Shown one piece after another: positions 21,040-30,285 of a stretch of DNA of 64,000 nucleotides. The notes under the pieces are model-generated. The model was not told the DNA's origin. It made no database searches and was given only the letters and a program-made list of their open reading frames with translations. The position numbers were made by a program, and so were the translations under genes. Source of the stretch: Melioribacteraceae bacterium (lineage in GTDB: Bacteria > Bacteroidota > Ignavibacteria > Ignavibacteriales > Melioribacteraceae); contig JAEINS010000003.1 of the NCBI GenBank assembly GCA_016342755.1, positions 62,001-126,000 of the forward strand. The letters run 5' to 3'. Positions within the stretch are counted from its first letter, which is position 1. Every line of letters starts with the position of its first letter.

Positions 21040-21113
21040 AGCTGACGATCGGACTTGAACCGACGACCTCATCCTTACCAAGGATGTGCTCTACCAAACT
21101 GAGCTACGTCAGC
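21040..21113 (-). tRNA. tRNA-Thr (anticodon GGT)
   Basis: A 74-base cloverleaf with acceptor stem GCTGACG / CGTCAGC, D-arm GCTCAGTTTGGTAGAGC, anticodon stem CATCC/GGATG around TTGGTAA, and T-loop TTCAAGT. No encoded CCA. It forms a tight tRNA cluster with tRNA-Gly, only 5 bases upstream. Confidence 0.95.
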
Positions 21114-21118
21114 AGGTG

Positions 21119-21191
21119 AGCGGGAGACGGGACTCGAACCCGCAACCAACAGCTTGGAAGGCTGTGACTCTACCAATTGAGTTACCCCCGC
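21119..21191 (-). tRNA. tRNA-Gly (anticodon TCC)
   Basis: A 73-base cloverleaf with acceptor stem GCGGGGG pairing with CTCCCGC (one G-T pair), anticodon stem ACAGC/GCTGT around CTTCCAA, and T-loop TTCGAGT. Discriminator is T, usual for glycine tRNAs; CCA is not encoded. Confidence 0.95.
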
Positions 21192-21273
21192 TTATATAAA
21201 CATTCTGCATATTGAAAAAGATCAACGAAGTACGAAATCTTGGGTATCATTCTTCTTCATTAATCTTATTTTG

Positions 21274-21356
21274 TGGGAAGGGAGGGAATCGAACCCCCTC
21301 AGGCTTAGCCAACAGATTTACAGTCTGCCCCAACTCTCCAACTTTGGCGCCTTCCC
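21274..21356 (-). tRNA. tRNA-Tyr (anticodon GTA)
   Basis: An 83-base class II tRNA with acceptor stem GGGAAGG / CCTTCCC, anticodon loop CTGTAAA, a long variable arm and T-loop TTCGATT; discriminator is A. It reads GTA and is substrate for queuosine modification, which fits the queG gene at 59.3-60.2 kb. First gene of the tRNA-rpmG-secE cluster. Confidence 0.95.
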
Positions 21357-21419
21357 ATAAGCATTACAAACGAACTACTAAGCTAAATAAATTTTGTTTT
21401 AATAGCAATTAAGATAACA

Positions 21420-21447
21420 GTTTTATCTTTATAGTTCTGTTTGTCAA
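21420..21447 (-). promoter_or_regulatory. Putative promoter of the tRNA-rpmG-secE cluster
   Basis: On the minus strand a perfect TTGACA (21447-21442) is followed after 16 bases by TAAAAC (21425-21420), about 60 bases before tRNA-Tyr. The -35 box is ideal, the -10 box weak (four of six), so the call rests on the -35 box and on position. Confidence 0.45.
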
Positions 21448-21648
21448 TCATTTTTTCAAAGAGAAAAGAAATATAAGAGTTTATTTTTTTTAGTGCAAAT
21501 GATTTTTCAAAAAAATAATATGATTTTGTTAGGTTTGATTGCTAAATATGAGAAATGAACTAAATTTACATATCTAAAATTTCTTTCCCCATGTTTTAGG
21601 TTTATAATTTAAACAAATTTTAATTTGTTTAATGTCAACTAGTTTGGT

Positions 21649-22122
21649 CTAAGATGTATTTACATTTTCTATTTTAAAGTTCAAATCATATTTTAATGGA
21701 TTTTCTTTAATATAATTTCTGATATTAAAAAATTCTTTTTCATTTCTAATAATTCTATCATGAAATTTTGGCTGCCATTTAAACTGAAGATTCTGTCTAT
21801 TGCATTTTCTTGTTACAGATCCATATAGTTGCTGCCTGCCGTGGCAAGCATTATTATTTTCATTTATTATTATAACCCCATGAAAATGATTTGGCATAAT
21901 CACAAATTCATCCAATTCAACATAATCCCGCAGCAATTCTGTGTTAATCCATTCCTCATTTACAATTGCACCAATTTCTGATAAAATGACTTTACCGTTA
22001 TCAATTTTTCCAAAGTAATTAATTCTGTCACATGTACAAATTGTTATAAAATACCACCAGGGTGTTGAGTAATCCCAAGATTTAAGCCGAATTGATTTAT
22101 TTATGAATTTTTTATATATCAT
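21649..22122 (-). CDS. REP-associated tyrosine transposase (RAYT, Y1/HUH family)
   Basis: From the methionine at 22122 the 157-residue protein reads MIYKKFINKSIRLKSWDYST, then WWYFITICTCDRINYFGKI, the usual RAYT opening. The HUH metal-binding motif is in MPNHFHGVIII, and the C-terminal part has KFHDRIIRNEKEF and NYIKENP, the helix expected to carry the catalytic tyrosine. RAYTs cut single-stranded REP hairpins and are usually domesticated single-copy genes. The frame extends 30 codons further upstream, but that part is encoded by short direct repeats and a palindrome and is probably not native. An in-frame REP-like palindrome also lies inside the gene (21833-21850), giving the aberrant stretch ACHGRQQLYG. 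Activity is uncertain. Confidence 0.8.
   Translation of the reverse strand: MIYKKFINKSIRLKSWDYSTPWWYFITICTCDRINYFGKIDNGKVILSEIGAIVNEEWINTELLRDYVELDEFVIMPNHFHGVIIINENNNACHGRQQLYGSVTRKCNRQNLQFKWQPKFHDRIIRNEKEFFNIRNYIKENPLKYDLNFKIENVNTS
21833..21850. repeat. REP-like imperfect palindrome inside the RAYT gene
   Basis: The 18-base TGCCTGCCGTGGCAAGCA is an imperfect palindrome (seven of nine positions pair, plus one G-T at the centre). Its core CTTGCC-R-CGGCA is shared with the palindrome at 22163-22190 next to the same gene. It is read in frame in the variable loop between the HUH motif and the C-terminal helix. Confidence 0.6.
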
Positions 22123-22162
22123 CAATAAGAAATGTTCAAAATAATAAAAAAACCACCCAACC

Positions 22163-22216
22163 GTAAATTCTTGCCGCGGCAAGAATTTACAAGACAAGAA
22201 TTTACAAGACAAGAAT
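22163..22216. repeat. 28-bp perfect palindrome plus 15-bp tandem repeats upstream of RAYT
   Basis: Bases 22163-22190 form a perfect 28-bp palindrome centred on TTGCCGCGGCAA. Its right arm runs into a tandem 15-base repeat (AAGAATTTACAAGAC at 22181-22195 and 22196-22210, then a partial third copy to 22216). The palindrome resembles a REP element recognised by RAYTs. It also lies just past the comM stop and is followed on the minus strand, after ten bases, by a run of seven Ts, so it could double as the comM terminator. Confidence 0.7.
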
Positions 22217-22239
22217 CCAAAAGCAAGATTTCACAATTA

Positions 22240-23778
22240 TCAATGTTTCCACAACTCTCTATCCAGACTTCTGTATTGTATTGCTTCACTTACATGTGCC
22301 GGTAAAATATTTTCGCAATTTTCTAAATCTGCAATTGTACGGCTGACTTTTAAAATTCTGTCATATGCTCTTGCAGAAAGTCCAAGTTTATTCATTGCCA
22401 TTTTTAACAAATCAGCTCCTGCCGAACTTAATCTGCAATATTCTCTAACTTCTTTAGAACCCATATCAGCATTATTATGAATATATGGAATTTCTTTAAA
22501 CCGTTCTGTCTGGATTCTTCTGGAATCAACAACTCTTTCCCTAATAAACCTGGAACTCTCCCCTTTCGACTCGTCCGACAAATCTTTGTATTTAACTGCC
22601 GGAACTTCAATGTGAATATCAATTCTATCGAGCAGCGGGCCAGAAATTTTTGCCATATATTTATGAATTTGTCCGCTTCCGCAAGTACACTCCTTGTGCG
22701 GATCTGTAAAAAATCCGCACGGACAAGGATTCATTGCCGCAGCCAGCATAAAATTTGCCGGAAATTCCAAAGACATTTTCGATCTGCTTATAATAACCTT
22801 GTAATCCTCCAACGGCTGACGCATAACTTCTAAAACATTTTTCTTAAACTCCGGGAGTTCATCTAAAAATAATACTCCGTGATGAGCAAACGATACTTCG
22901 CCCGGTCTGGGAAATGTTCCGCCGCCAATTAATGCGGCATCCGAAATTGTATGATGCGGACTCCTAAATGGCCGTTCAGTAATTAAAGCTATTTCTTTTG
23001 ATAAAATTCCGGCAACAGAATGAATTTTTGTTGTCTCTAAAGCTTCCTCAAAAGTTAAAGGCGGAAGTATAGAGGGGAATCTTTTTGCTAACATCGTTTT
23101 CCCGGATCCCGGAGGTCCAATCATTAAAATATTGTGTCCGCCGGCTGCCGCAATTTCTAAAGCCCGTTTAACATTTCCCTGTCCCTTAACATCCGAGAAA
23201 TCTAAATGATACGAATTAACATTTGAGAAAATTGAATCAATATCTGATTTTTCAGGTTCAGCTTTATACTCATCATTCAGAAAATCAACAACTTCGGATA
23301 AAGTTTTAAATCCATAAACCTCGATTCCATCAACAATAGAAGCTTCTTTGGTTGAATCCGAAGGAAGCAGTAATTTTGTCTTTCCACTTTTTTTTGCTTC
23401 AACGGCAATTGGCAAAGCTCCTTTAATGGGGCGTAATGTTCCGTCTAAAGAAAGTTCGCCCAGAATAATTGTACTTTCTAAATGTGTGTTTTTTACAATT
23501 TCTATTGATGAAAGAATTCCGATTGCCAAAGGAAGATCAAACGAACTTCCCTCTTTTTTTATATCGGCAGGTGCAAGATTTACTGTAATTTTTTTTAACG
23601 GGAATGTAAAATTACTATTTTTAATTGCGGCAGTAACACGCTCCCTGCTTTCTTTAACAGCATTATCAGGCAGGCCTACAATTGTAAACGAAGGTAAATT
23701 TCTTTCGCAGTTTGTTTCAACTTCAACCAGGTAAGCATCAATACCAAAAGTAGCAGCAGAATATACTTTGGAAAACAT
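22240..23778 (-). CDS. comM: YifB/ComM-family Mg chelatase-like AAA+ ATPase
   Basis: The 512-residue protein has an N-terminal ChlI/Lon-protease-like domain starting MFSKVYSAATFGIDAYLVEV, the AAA+ core with Walker A GPPGSGKTMLAKRF and Walker B VLFLDELPEF, a cysteine motif NPCPCGFFTD...CTCGSG, and the C-terminal Mg_chelatase_C domain. ComM is a bidirectional helicase that promotes branch migration during natural transformation and recombination. Many non-competent bacteria carry it, so it does not by itself prove competence. It precedes the RAYT gene with a REP-like palindrome between. Confidence 0.93.
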   Translation of the reverse strand: MFSKVYSAATFGIDAYLVEVETNCERNLPSFTIVGLPDNAVKESRERVTAAIKNSNFTFPLKKITVNLAPADIKKEGSSFDLPLAIGILSSIEIVKNTHLESTIILGELSLDGTLRPIKGALPIAVEAKKSGKTKLLLPSDSTKEASIVDGIEVYGFKTLSEVVDFLNDEYKAEPEKSDIDSIFSNVNSYHLDFSDVKGQGNVKRALEIAAAGGHNILMIGPPGSGKTMLAKRFPSILPPLTFEEALETTKIHSVAGILSKEIALITERPFRSPHHTISDAALIGGGTFPRPGEVSFAHHGVLFLDELPEFKKNVLEVMRQPLEDYKVIISRSKMSLEFPANFMLAAAMNPCPCGFFTDPHKECTCGSGQIHKYMAKISGPLLDRIDIHIEVPAVKYKDLSDESKGESSRFIRERVVDSRRIQTERFKEIPYIHNNADMGSKEVREYCRLSSAGADLLKMAMNKLGLSARAYDRILKVSRTIADLENCENILPAHVSEAIQYRSLDRELWKH

Positions 23779-23820
23779 AAGCCCTCAAAATTGATTTTAG
23801 ATGATACAAATAATTTATAT

Positions 23821-25476
23821 TTATTTCGCTAATATCATTTTTTTAGCACGAGTAACTTTGTTAGTTTTAACTTCAATAAAATAAATACCTGAAGTTAGAT
23901 TTGCCCCGTCAAAATTAAACTCGTGAATTCCCTCGGCTAAAACTCCTTTATGAAGTTTCTCAATTTTATTTCCTACCAAATTGAAAACAGTAATTTCAAC
24001 CTCGTTTGTTTCAAACATTTCTACATTAATAGTTGTAACCGGATTAAAGGGATTAGGATAGTTCTGCTCCAAGTGAAAAACTTCTTTTTCGCCCTGGCCA
24101 ATTTTTATCTGATTAGAATACACAATGGAACTATCACTGTTTATTTGTTTTATTCTGTAATAAATTAACTCGGAATTAAAAGTTTTTACATCTGCAAAGG
24201 AATAAATTTTGTCCTTTTCTCCACTTCCTTCAACCGAATATATTTTATTAAATCCAACACCATCACCAGATTTTTCCAGAATAAATTCTGAAATATCCGC
24301 TAACTCTTTATTCGACCATTCGAACAAGTAATAATTATTATTTAGCTTAGCATCAAGAACCGGCAGCCTGGAATAAATTGGAACCTCAGATAATTCAAGT
24401 TTATATGAATTTGATTCAACGCCGGATTCAATATCAATAATTTTAAACCCTTCTTTTTTATTGAAATCGAAACTCGAAATTAATTGAGAACTATCAGCAG
24501 AAAAATATGAATAATTTTTATTTGAATGAATTAAATTAATATTATTTCCAAAATCCCAAATCCGCAGATTTTCAAGATAAATCTCGCCACCGCCGCCAAT
24601 TTGAAGTTTAGAACTGTATTCCAAAAGTTCTGACTGCAGAGTAAATACTTTTCGTTCGTTACAATAAATATTAACTATTCTTTCATATTTCAAATATTCA
24701 ACAACTATATGGTTCCATGAATTAGGAGCTATAAAAAAATCATCAAAAATATCGTATAAATTTTCTGTATCTAGCGAAAGAACTTCAAATCTATTTAGCT
24801 CTAATGAAAGTTTCGAATTCCCGACTCCGTCTAAAAATTTTATTACCTCCGAACCAACACCGTTTATTTTTGTCCAAAACTCAATAGCCAGCTTGTTATT
24901 TTTAATTTCGGATGGAAGTTTGTATTCAAGAGCTTCCCTATTATTAAGGAGAAGATTATTGCCTTCAATTAAACTTGGTTTATAAAAAATAGCGTAAATA
25001 GGATCAATCAACTGATCTGTATCAAACTGATCGAACGATGAAATTATATAAACTGGTTCATTATTTAAAAAGAATACAATCTTAATTCCAATCTCTGAAG
25101 TCAAAGCTCCGGATGGCTGAATTTTATATCTGATTTGTACAGGGGAATTTGAATTAAATAGTGTGTCTTGTAAATTAATTACAGACAAATACGATTTATC
25201 TAAATGTTCATTATTATCAACTAACAAAGTTTTAAGTTCAACTTTATTAGTTCTGGTAACTAAGTAGGCTGTATTTACACTTAATTTATTTTCTAAAAAT
25301 AAAGATACTTCACACTTATCGGCATTTAATCCGTTAAAACTGGTAACTGCAGAAATTTCAAACTGACTGTTCACGGGAATATAATCCGGAACATCAAGAT
25401 TAAAATAAATTGGATTAATTTGCGAATATGTAATTGTACAGAAAAATAAAATTAAGATAGTAACAATTTTATGCAT
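23821..25476 (-). CDS. T9SS-sorted secreted protein with LamG-like domain
   Basis: The 551-residue protein has a signal peptide (MHKIVTILILFFCTITYSQ), an N-terminal beta-rich region, a probable concanavalin/LamG-like domain around residues 170-330 (KLAIEFWTKINGVGSEVIKF, NSWNHIVVEYLKYERIVNIY), an FN3-like segment near 380-460, and a C-terminal T9SS type A sorting domain opening with LEQNYPNPFNPVTTINVEM and ending VTRAKKMILAK. It should be exported by Sec, cross the outer membrane through the type IX system and be attached at the surface or released. The ligand is unknown. No T9SS machinery genes are in the window. Confidence 0.8.
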   Translation of the reverse strand: MHKIVTILILFFCTITYSQINPIYFNLDVPDYIPVNSQFEISAVTSFNGLNADKCEVSLFLENKLSVNTAYLVTRTNKVELKTLLVDNNEHLDKSYLSVINLQDTLFNSNSPVQIRYKIQPSGALTSEIGIKIVFFLNNEPVYIISSFDQFDTDQLIDPIYAIFYKPSLIEGNNLLLNNREALEYKLPSEIKNNKLAIEFWTKINGVGSEVIKFLDGVGNSKLSLELNRFEVLSLDTENLYDIFDDFFIAPNSWNHIVVEYLKYERIVNIYCNERKVFTLQSELLEYSSKLQIGGGGEIYLENLRIWDFGNNINLIHSNKNYSYFSADSSQLISSFDFNKKEGFKIIDIESGVESNSYKLELSEVPIYSRLPVLDAKLNNNYYLFEWSNKELADISEFILEKSGDGVGFNKIYSVEGSGEKDKIYSFADVKTFNSELIYYRIKQINSDSSIVYSNQIKIGQGEKEVFHLEQNYPNPFNPVTTINVEMFETNEVEITVFNLVGNKIEKLHKGVLAEGIHEFNFDGANLTSGIYFIEVKTNKVTRAKKMILAK

Positions 25477-25580
25477 TCAGTCTCAAAAATTATTATAAAA
25501 TAATCCTTCTATATTAATAAAGGACATGAAAAGTTGAATTTAGCTAAAGAAATTTTAAAAGTCCAATAACAATTTTAAAA

Positions 25581-26804
25581 TTAGGAACTGATAATTATCT
25601 GACTCATAAGTTTTTCATTAAGAACATCGTTAGAGATATTCAAAATATCTTCAGAAGTAACTTCTTCAATTTCAGAAATTGTTTCTTCAAGAGTTCTAAT
25701 TTTGCCAAAGTATAACTCGGAATTTGCAATCCTTATCATTCTATTTGTTGTACTTTCAAGTCCCATAATTATCTGGCCCTTTAAATACTCTTTGGCTTTT
25801 TTAAGCTCTCTGTCTGATATTTTTTTGTTTTTAAGTTTATCAAATTCTTTATTTATCAGAGAAACCGCTTTATCAATTGATTTCTCATTAGTTGACAGAT
25901 AAACTCCAAATGCGGAAATATCGGAAAAAACGTTGTAAAATGAGTTGATCTGGTAAGCGATTCCATTTTTTTCGCGCACAGTCTGAAACAATCTGGAACT
26001 GCTTCCTTCACCAAGTATATGCGAAAGGAGTGAAATTTTTGTTCTGCGTATATCTTTAATTCCGTAAGTTGGTCTGCCAATTATTAAATGAGATTGTTGA
26101 ATATCTTTTTTAATCCTCAGATCTTTTGCGTCCTTTAGAGAAATCTTTTTTCTCTTCTTCCCTTTCTTTTTGAAAGATGAATTAAAATATTTTTCAGCAA
26201 AGGATACAATTTTATCGTGAGCAACATTACCTGAGTTTACAATAACTATATTAGAGTTAATATAATTTTTATCGATATAGTCTAAAAATGTTTCTCTTTT
26301 AAAACTCTGAATATTTTTTTCAGTACCAATAATTGGATAAGCAATTGAGTTGCCATGAAAAATATTTTCTTCAAAATGATCGAAAATTATTTCTTCAGGC
26401 GAATCTTCAATATCGTATAATTCATCAACAATAACGTTTGCTTCTTTTTCAATTTCCTTTTCATTAAAAACTGAATTCTGAATCATATCGGATAAAACTC
26501 TGAAAGTTTTTTCTAAGTGGACTGTTAAACCTCTTCCGTAATAACAAGTATGTTCTTTAGAAGTGAAAGCATTTAAATATCCGCCAAGAGATTCAATTTC
26601 TTCCGCAATTCTTCTTGGACTTCTGGTTTTAGTTCCTTTAAACATCATATGTTCAATAAAATGAGAAATACCGCTTGTTGATTTGGTCTCATCTATTGAA
26701 CCAACATTAATAAAAAAACCAAGTGAAAATGATTCGATGAATGAAATATCTTCAGTTATTACTGTTATTCCATTAGAAAGAATTGTTTTATTGTATACTT
26801 TCAA
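25581..26804 (-). CDS. M16 family zinc peptidase (pitrilysin/processing-peptidase type)
   Basis: The 407-residue protein has the inverted zinc motif HFIEH at residues 48-52, followed by GTKTRSPRRIAEEIESLGG and the downstream glutamate in the EANVIVDELYDIEDSPEE region. The C-terminal half is the second M16 domain with GEGSSSRLFQTVREKNGIAY, the R/Y pair used in substrate binding. Related proteins are YmxG/PqqL-like peptidases; no signal peptide is seen, so it is probably cytoplasmic. It has its own promoter (26836-26864) and a short leader. The substrate cannot be predicted. Confidence 0.88.
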   Translation of the reverse strand: MKVYNKTILSNGITVITEDISFIESFSLGFFINVGSIDETKSTSGISHFIEHMMFKGTKTRSPRRIAEEIESLGGYLNAFTSKEHTCYYGRGLTVHLEKTFRVLSDMIQNSVFNEKEIEKEANVIVDELYDIEDSPEEIIFDHFEENIFHGNSIAYPIIGTEKNIQSFKRETFLDYIDKNYINSNIVIVNSGNVAHDKIVSFAEKYFNSSFKKKGKKRKKISLKDAKDLRIKKDIQQSHLIIGRPTYGIKDIRRTKISLLSHILGEGSSSRLFQTVREKNGIAYQINSFYNVFSDISAFGVYLSTNEKSIDKAVSLINKEFDKLKNKKISDRELKKAKEYLKGQIIMGLESTTNRMIRIANSELYFGKIRTLEETISEIEEVTSEDILNISNDVLNEKLMSQIIISS

Positions 26805-26835
26805 AATTTACTCAATTGTTTTAAAATGACCCGTG

Positions 26836-26864
26836 AATATAGAGAATGGATTTTTGGTAATCAA
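26836..26864 (-). promoter_or_regulatory. Promoter of the M16 peptidase gene
   Basis: Minus strand TTGATT (26864-26859), 17 bases, TATATT (26841-26836), about 32 bases before the ATG. The 14 bases CCATTCTCTATATT around the -10 box are identical to those of the era promoter at 53765-53793, which supports both calls. Confidence 0.65.
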
Positions 26865-26899
26865 GTTTATTAAAAACTGATACCTTCTTTAAAATAGTT

Positions 26900-26928
26900 A
26901 AACCCGACTTCTTAAAGAAGCCGGGTTT
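26900..26928 (-). terminator. Terminator of the 26.9-31.7 kb secreted-protein operon
   Basis: An inverted repeat (AAACCCG-CTTCTT / AAGAAG-CGGGTTT with one mismatch) lies 17 bases past the stop of the 835-residue T9SS protein; it is followed on the minus strand by TTTAACTATTTT. The GC-rich base of the stem and the position support termination. Confidence 0.7.
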
Positions 26929-26944
26929 ATAAAAATAAGTTAAG

Positions 26945-29452
26945 TTATTTAACAAGAAGCATTTTTTTTGTTTCTCTGAAAACCCTATTATCATTTACCG
27001 AAACAGCTATAACTGTATAAAAATAAATACCGGACGATAATCGTCCGGCATCCCATCTTAATTCGTGTATCCCGGATTCTATTATATCATCGGCTAAAGT
27101 ATTAATTGTTTCGCCTAAAATATTATGAACCAGAACTTTTACACGGGATGTGCTTCTAAGATAAAATTTAATATTTGTACCCGGATTAAAAGGGTTAGGA
27201 TAATTTGCATATACTTTGCTGTCCTGTGGCAACTCCGGTATTGGGTTTTCTTCTATAAATTCTTTTGTACCAACAACTAGTTTATATTCATCAATATTAT
27301 GTTTTTGAAGGACTTTTACTGAACTGCTTTCTTTTAAATTAGTATTCTTGAATTTATTCATATTCAGAAAATAATACTCAAGTTCTTCGTCAGCAAGTTC
27401 ATCAAATTTAAATTCTACAGAATCACCGGGAACAGATTTTACAAACAGGGTAAAAACTTCTCCGTCTTCATTTAACGGACGCACATCAGTTGAAAGATAT
27501 CTGTAATCAGTTTCAAGATTCTGATTGAAGATATAAATTTTATCAGTTTCAAATCCCGACGGCGGTGCAAATTGATCAAAATCATCCAGCTTATAATTTG
27601 CGTTTTCATCTAACGAAATAGTAATTTCAGATCTTTCCTCATCTTCCCTAAACATTTTTACAGTTAATCTGTTCTGAAGAGAATCGTTTTGTGAAGAATT
27701 ATTTTTTGATAAATTATTTTCTGAAGTTGAATAAGGAATTGAAAGTGAATCAAGATTTTTTCTGTTATAAAAATAATATCCTACGTACGGATCTAGCGAA
27801 ATTGAACCTTTTTTAAATGATCCTCTGGTATAAAGAAAAATATTATCGGTAATTTCATTTACTTCTCTCACACTATTCCAATCAGCGCTTCTAATATATG
27901 GCGAAGTTATAATATTCCAGCCTTTATGTAAATCAATATTAAAATTTTTATTCTGCGGTTTAGCGCGTTTAACTTTTAAGGAATCAACAACAAACATATT
28001 ATCACTTAATACCCAGAATGCTCTTCCAAATCCAAAATTAAATATTTGCTCATTTTCTTCTGTGTATGGAACGTATATATCGGAACCATCGTCCCAAAAT
28101 GCAATCCATTCTCCGGAAACATGATTTTTTAAGGGAATATCCTCAGCACCCGGCAAACCAATTAATCTATAACTTGATGTTTCAGTAATTTCATTAAATC
28201 TTATAAAAGCAGTTAAAAAAGCCGACTTTGAGGTATCGATTATTGGCGGCTCTACATTTTCATCATAATAAAGTGAACTAAGAACACTTAATCCATTTGA
28301 TTGAAACAGACTATCGTTTGGCTGAGTATCGCCATAAGTAGCTTTTGCGTTAAAAACCTGGTTATATTTTCTACTCCAAATTTTCCAATTAAATACTTCC
28401 CCGGTGCTAAAACCATCCTTTAATTCAGTTTGGGCATCATCACCCCAGGCAGTAACAGCAATAGCTTTTGTACCATCCCAGATTTCATAACCGGCACAAT
28501 GCTGTTTCCCGTTTTCTATATAAAAAACGCCAATATAATCTCCAAACCTTAACAGCTCACCATTTATGTTTGGTTCGGCATTAACAGGAATTGCTATTGT
28601 ATGATTTACATCGCTGGCTCTATACGTCCAGCCTGGCCCTTTAGGCTCTAAATAACTTAACAGATTAACAACACTTTCTCCGCTTAATGTAAATACTGAC
28701 GGACCACTTTCGTATGTTGCCTCTGCATCTAAAACTATATCACTTTCCGCTAACCAAATTTTCCAGTTAAAGTTTTCCTGAACAGTAAAGCCTTCTTTTT
28801 GAATAGTTCCGGGATCATCTCCATATGCTGTAATAATTGCGTCAAAATCACCATTCCAAAATTGAAATCCGCCGCACACTTCGGTTCCGCTAGAATCATA
28901 AAATACACCAATATAATCTCCGGGCGAAACAGTATTGCTTTCTAATTCAAATACAACATCCGTTAGTACGGTTAATTTATGCTGATAGCCGTTTTCTTCT
29001 ACAACCCATCCGGGTTTAATGTTAGAGATTGCACTCAGCACAGATATTCCATTCGAGGCAAATTTTTGTGGTCCGGTTAAAAATTCTACTTCACCGGTAT
29101 AAACTTTTTTTGTTGAATTTTGCCAGATTCGCCAATTCAAATCTTCGGAACCATCAAATCCATCCTTTAACGGAGTTAAATTATCGTCACCCCAGGCAGT
29201 TAAACTAATATTAACATTTTCCCATTTAGCAAAACCGCCGCAAATTAAAGAATCATTTCTAGTGTAGAATACACCAATATAATCTCCATTTTCCAGAGGA
29301 ATACCTGCAATATTTGGATTAGCAAAAGTGTTGATAGCAATTGAATGTGTTGATCCCGTATTTCTGACGGTCCAGCCGGGATCTTCTTGCGCGGTTATTA
29401 CAGATAACACTAAAATTAAGTTTAGAACAATTACTATTTTTATCTTATCCAT
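26945..29452 (-). CDS. T9SS-sorted protein with three GDYIGVFY/TAWGDD repeats
   Basis: From the ATG at 29452 the protein has 835 residues and a clean signal peptide (MDKIKIVIVLNLILVLSV then ITAQ). Three tandem domains of about 120 residues follow, each with GDYIGVFY, a Cys-Gly/Ala-Gly step (CGGF or CAGY), TAWGDD or TAYGDD, KDGF/KEGF, NWRIW/NWKIW and a closing GxSVLS. A linker region precedes the T9SS sorting domain (YANYPNPFNPGTNIKFYL to the C-terminal KKMLLVK). The 29491 start would overlap the upstream gene and lacks a signal peptide at its N-terminus. Function is unknown; surface display is inferred. The same domain occurs in the lipoprotein at 31213-31698. Confidence 0.8.
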   Translation of the reverse strand: MDKIKIVIVLNLILVLSVITAQEDPGWTVRNTGSTHSIAINTFANPNIAGIPLENGDYIGVFYTRNDSLICGGFAKWENVNISLTAWGDDNLTPLKDGFDGSEDLNWRIWQNSTKKVYTGEVEFLTGPQKFASNGISVLSAISNIKPGWVVEENGYQHKLTVLTDVVFELESNTVSPGDYIGVFYDSSGTEVCGGFQFWNGDFDAIITAYGDDPGTIQKEGFTVQENFNWKIWLAESDIVLDAEATYESGPSVFTLSGESVVNLLSYLEPKGPGWTYRASDVNHTIAIPVNAEPNINGELLRFGDYIGVFYIENGKQHCAGYEIWDGTKAIAVTAWGDDAQTELKDGFSTGEVFNWKIWSRKYNQVFNAKATYGDTQPNDSLFQSNGLSVLSSLYYDENVEPPIIDTSKSAFLTAFIRFNEITETSSYRLIGLPGAEDIPLKNHVSGEWIAFWDDGSDIYVPYTEENEQIFNFGFGRAFWVLSDNMFVVDSLKVKRAKPQNKNFNIDLHKGWNIITSPYIRSADWNSVREVNEITDNIFLYTRGSFKKGSISLDPYVGYYFYNRKNLDSLSIPYSTSENNLSKNNSSQNDSLQNRLTVKMFREDEERSEITISLDENANYKLDDFDQFAPPSGFETDKIYIFNQNLETDYRYLSTDVRPLNEDGEVFTLFVKSVPGDSVEFKFDELADEELEYYFLNMNKFKNTNLKESSSVKVLQKHNIDEYKLVVGTKEFIEENPIPELPQDSKVYANYPNPFNPGTNIKFYLRSTSRVKVLVHNILGETINTLADDIIESGIHELRWDAGRLSSGIYFYTVIAVSVNDNRVFRETKKMLLVK

Positions 29453-29462
29453 CTTAAATTTC

Positions 29463-30266
29463 CTAATCTTTTGTAGAAAACCAAACACCAAACTGCACCT
29501 GAAATTGCGATTCTATCTGATTATTATGATAGAAGAACTTTCGATACGAGGTTTTTAAGAAAATAACTCTATACCTCACATTAATTTCTGCTGAAGCACC
29601 AATTGTATGGTAATCATTAGTTTTTCCATTATAATCGGAAAAAGTGTAATTAAATGTAGTCCCAAAAGCAGGGTAAATATAAAGGGTTGGATTTTTAATA
29701 TCGAAATACAGTGCTGGTTTAAAACTAATCATAAACGGAATCCAGTTAAAACCCCAATACCCTGAAAATATATTTAATGTATGATCTATTACTGTACCGT
29801 CCGGATTTACCGGCGGGAATCCAAATTTACGCGGTTTATTCTCCAAATCTAAAAGCGAATAAGTTCCCCCTAGAGTCAGTTCGAATGGAAGATTAACCAG
29901 ACTTAATTCTAAACCAAAGTTATCGCCGCTAATATCATTAGACCATATTGGAAGATAAGAAGCTTCATCAATAAGTTTTTTTGAATAAGTAGTTTTCTGA
30001 TAGACTGAACTAATTTTTATTCCGTCGGAAACAATTTTTGCATGATCATTGCCAAATGCGGTACCAATAAATTTAATTGTAGAATTATTATTTAATAAAC
30101 TATCAATTTCATCATCCGTAAATACCCTTACTTTTTTTTCATACTTAGAATATGGATCATACTTTTGGACTTTTATTTTCTCATTTTGTCCAAACAATGG
30201 TTTCGAAAATAAACAACCGATAGATATAATCAGCAATAGCAGTATTTTTTTATTTCCCGGCTTCAA
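29463..30266 (-). CDS. Secreted protein, probable outer-membrane beta-barrel
   Basis: I do not recognise a named family. The 267-residue protein has a signal peptide (KKILLLLIISIGCLFSKPLF) and then alternating aromatic/polar strands such as PFELTLGGTYSLLDL, LYIYPAFGTTFNYTF and TIGASAEINVRYRVIFLKTS, ending FQVQFGVWF, which fits an outer-membrane barrel. The start is a TTG at 30266; no ATG gives the signal peptide. It lies between the T9SS repeat protein and the carboxypeptidase-regulatory-domain lipoprotein with short spacers, so it is probably co-transcribed. Confidence 0.6.
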   Translation of the reverse strand: MKPGNKKILLLLIISIGCLFSKPLFGQNEKIKVQKYDPYSKYEKKVRVFTDDEIDSLLNNNSTIKFIGTAFGNDHAKIVSDGIKISSVYQKTTYSKKLIDEASYLPIWSNDISGDNFGLELSLVNLPFELTLGGTYSLLDLENKPRKFGFPPVNPDGTVIDHTLNIFSGYWGFNWIPFMISFKPALYFDIKNPTLYIYPAFGTTFNYTFSDYNGKTNDYHTIGASAEINVRYRVIFLKTSYRKFFYHNNQIESQFQVQFGVWFSTKD

Positions 30267-30285
30267 TACTCTGTCATTATTGTTA

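Noticed and set aside
21609-21632. AT-only inverted repeat TTAAACAAATT / AATTTGTTTAA next to RAYT
   Set aside because: The two-base loop and lack of GC pairs make a functional terminator or transposon end doubtful; chance is likely in such AT-rich DNA.
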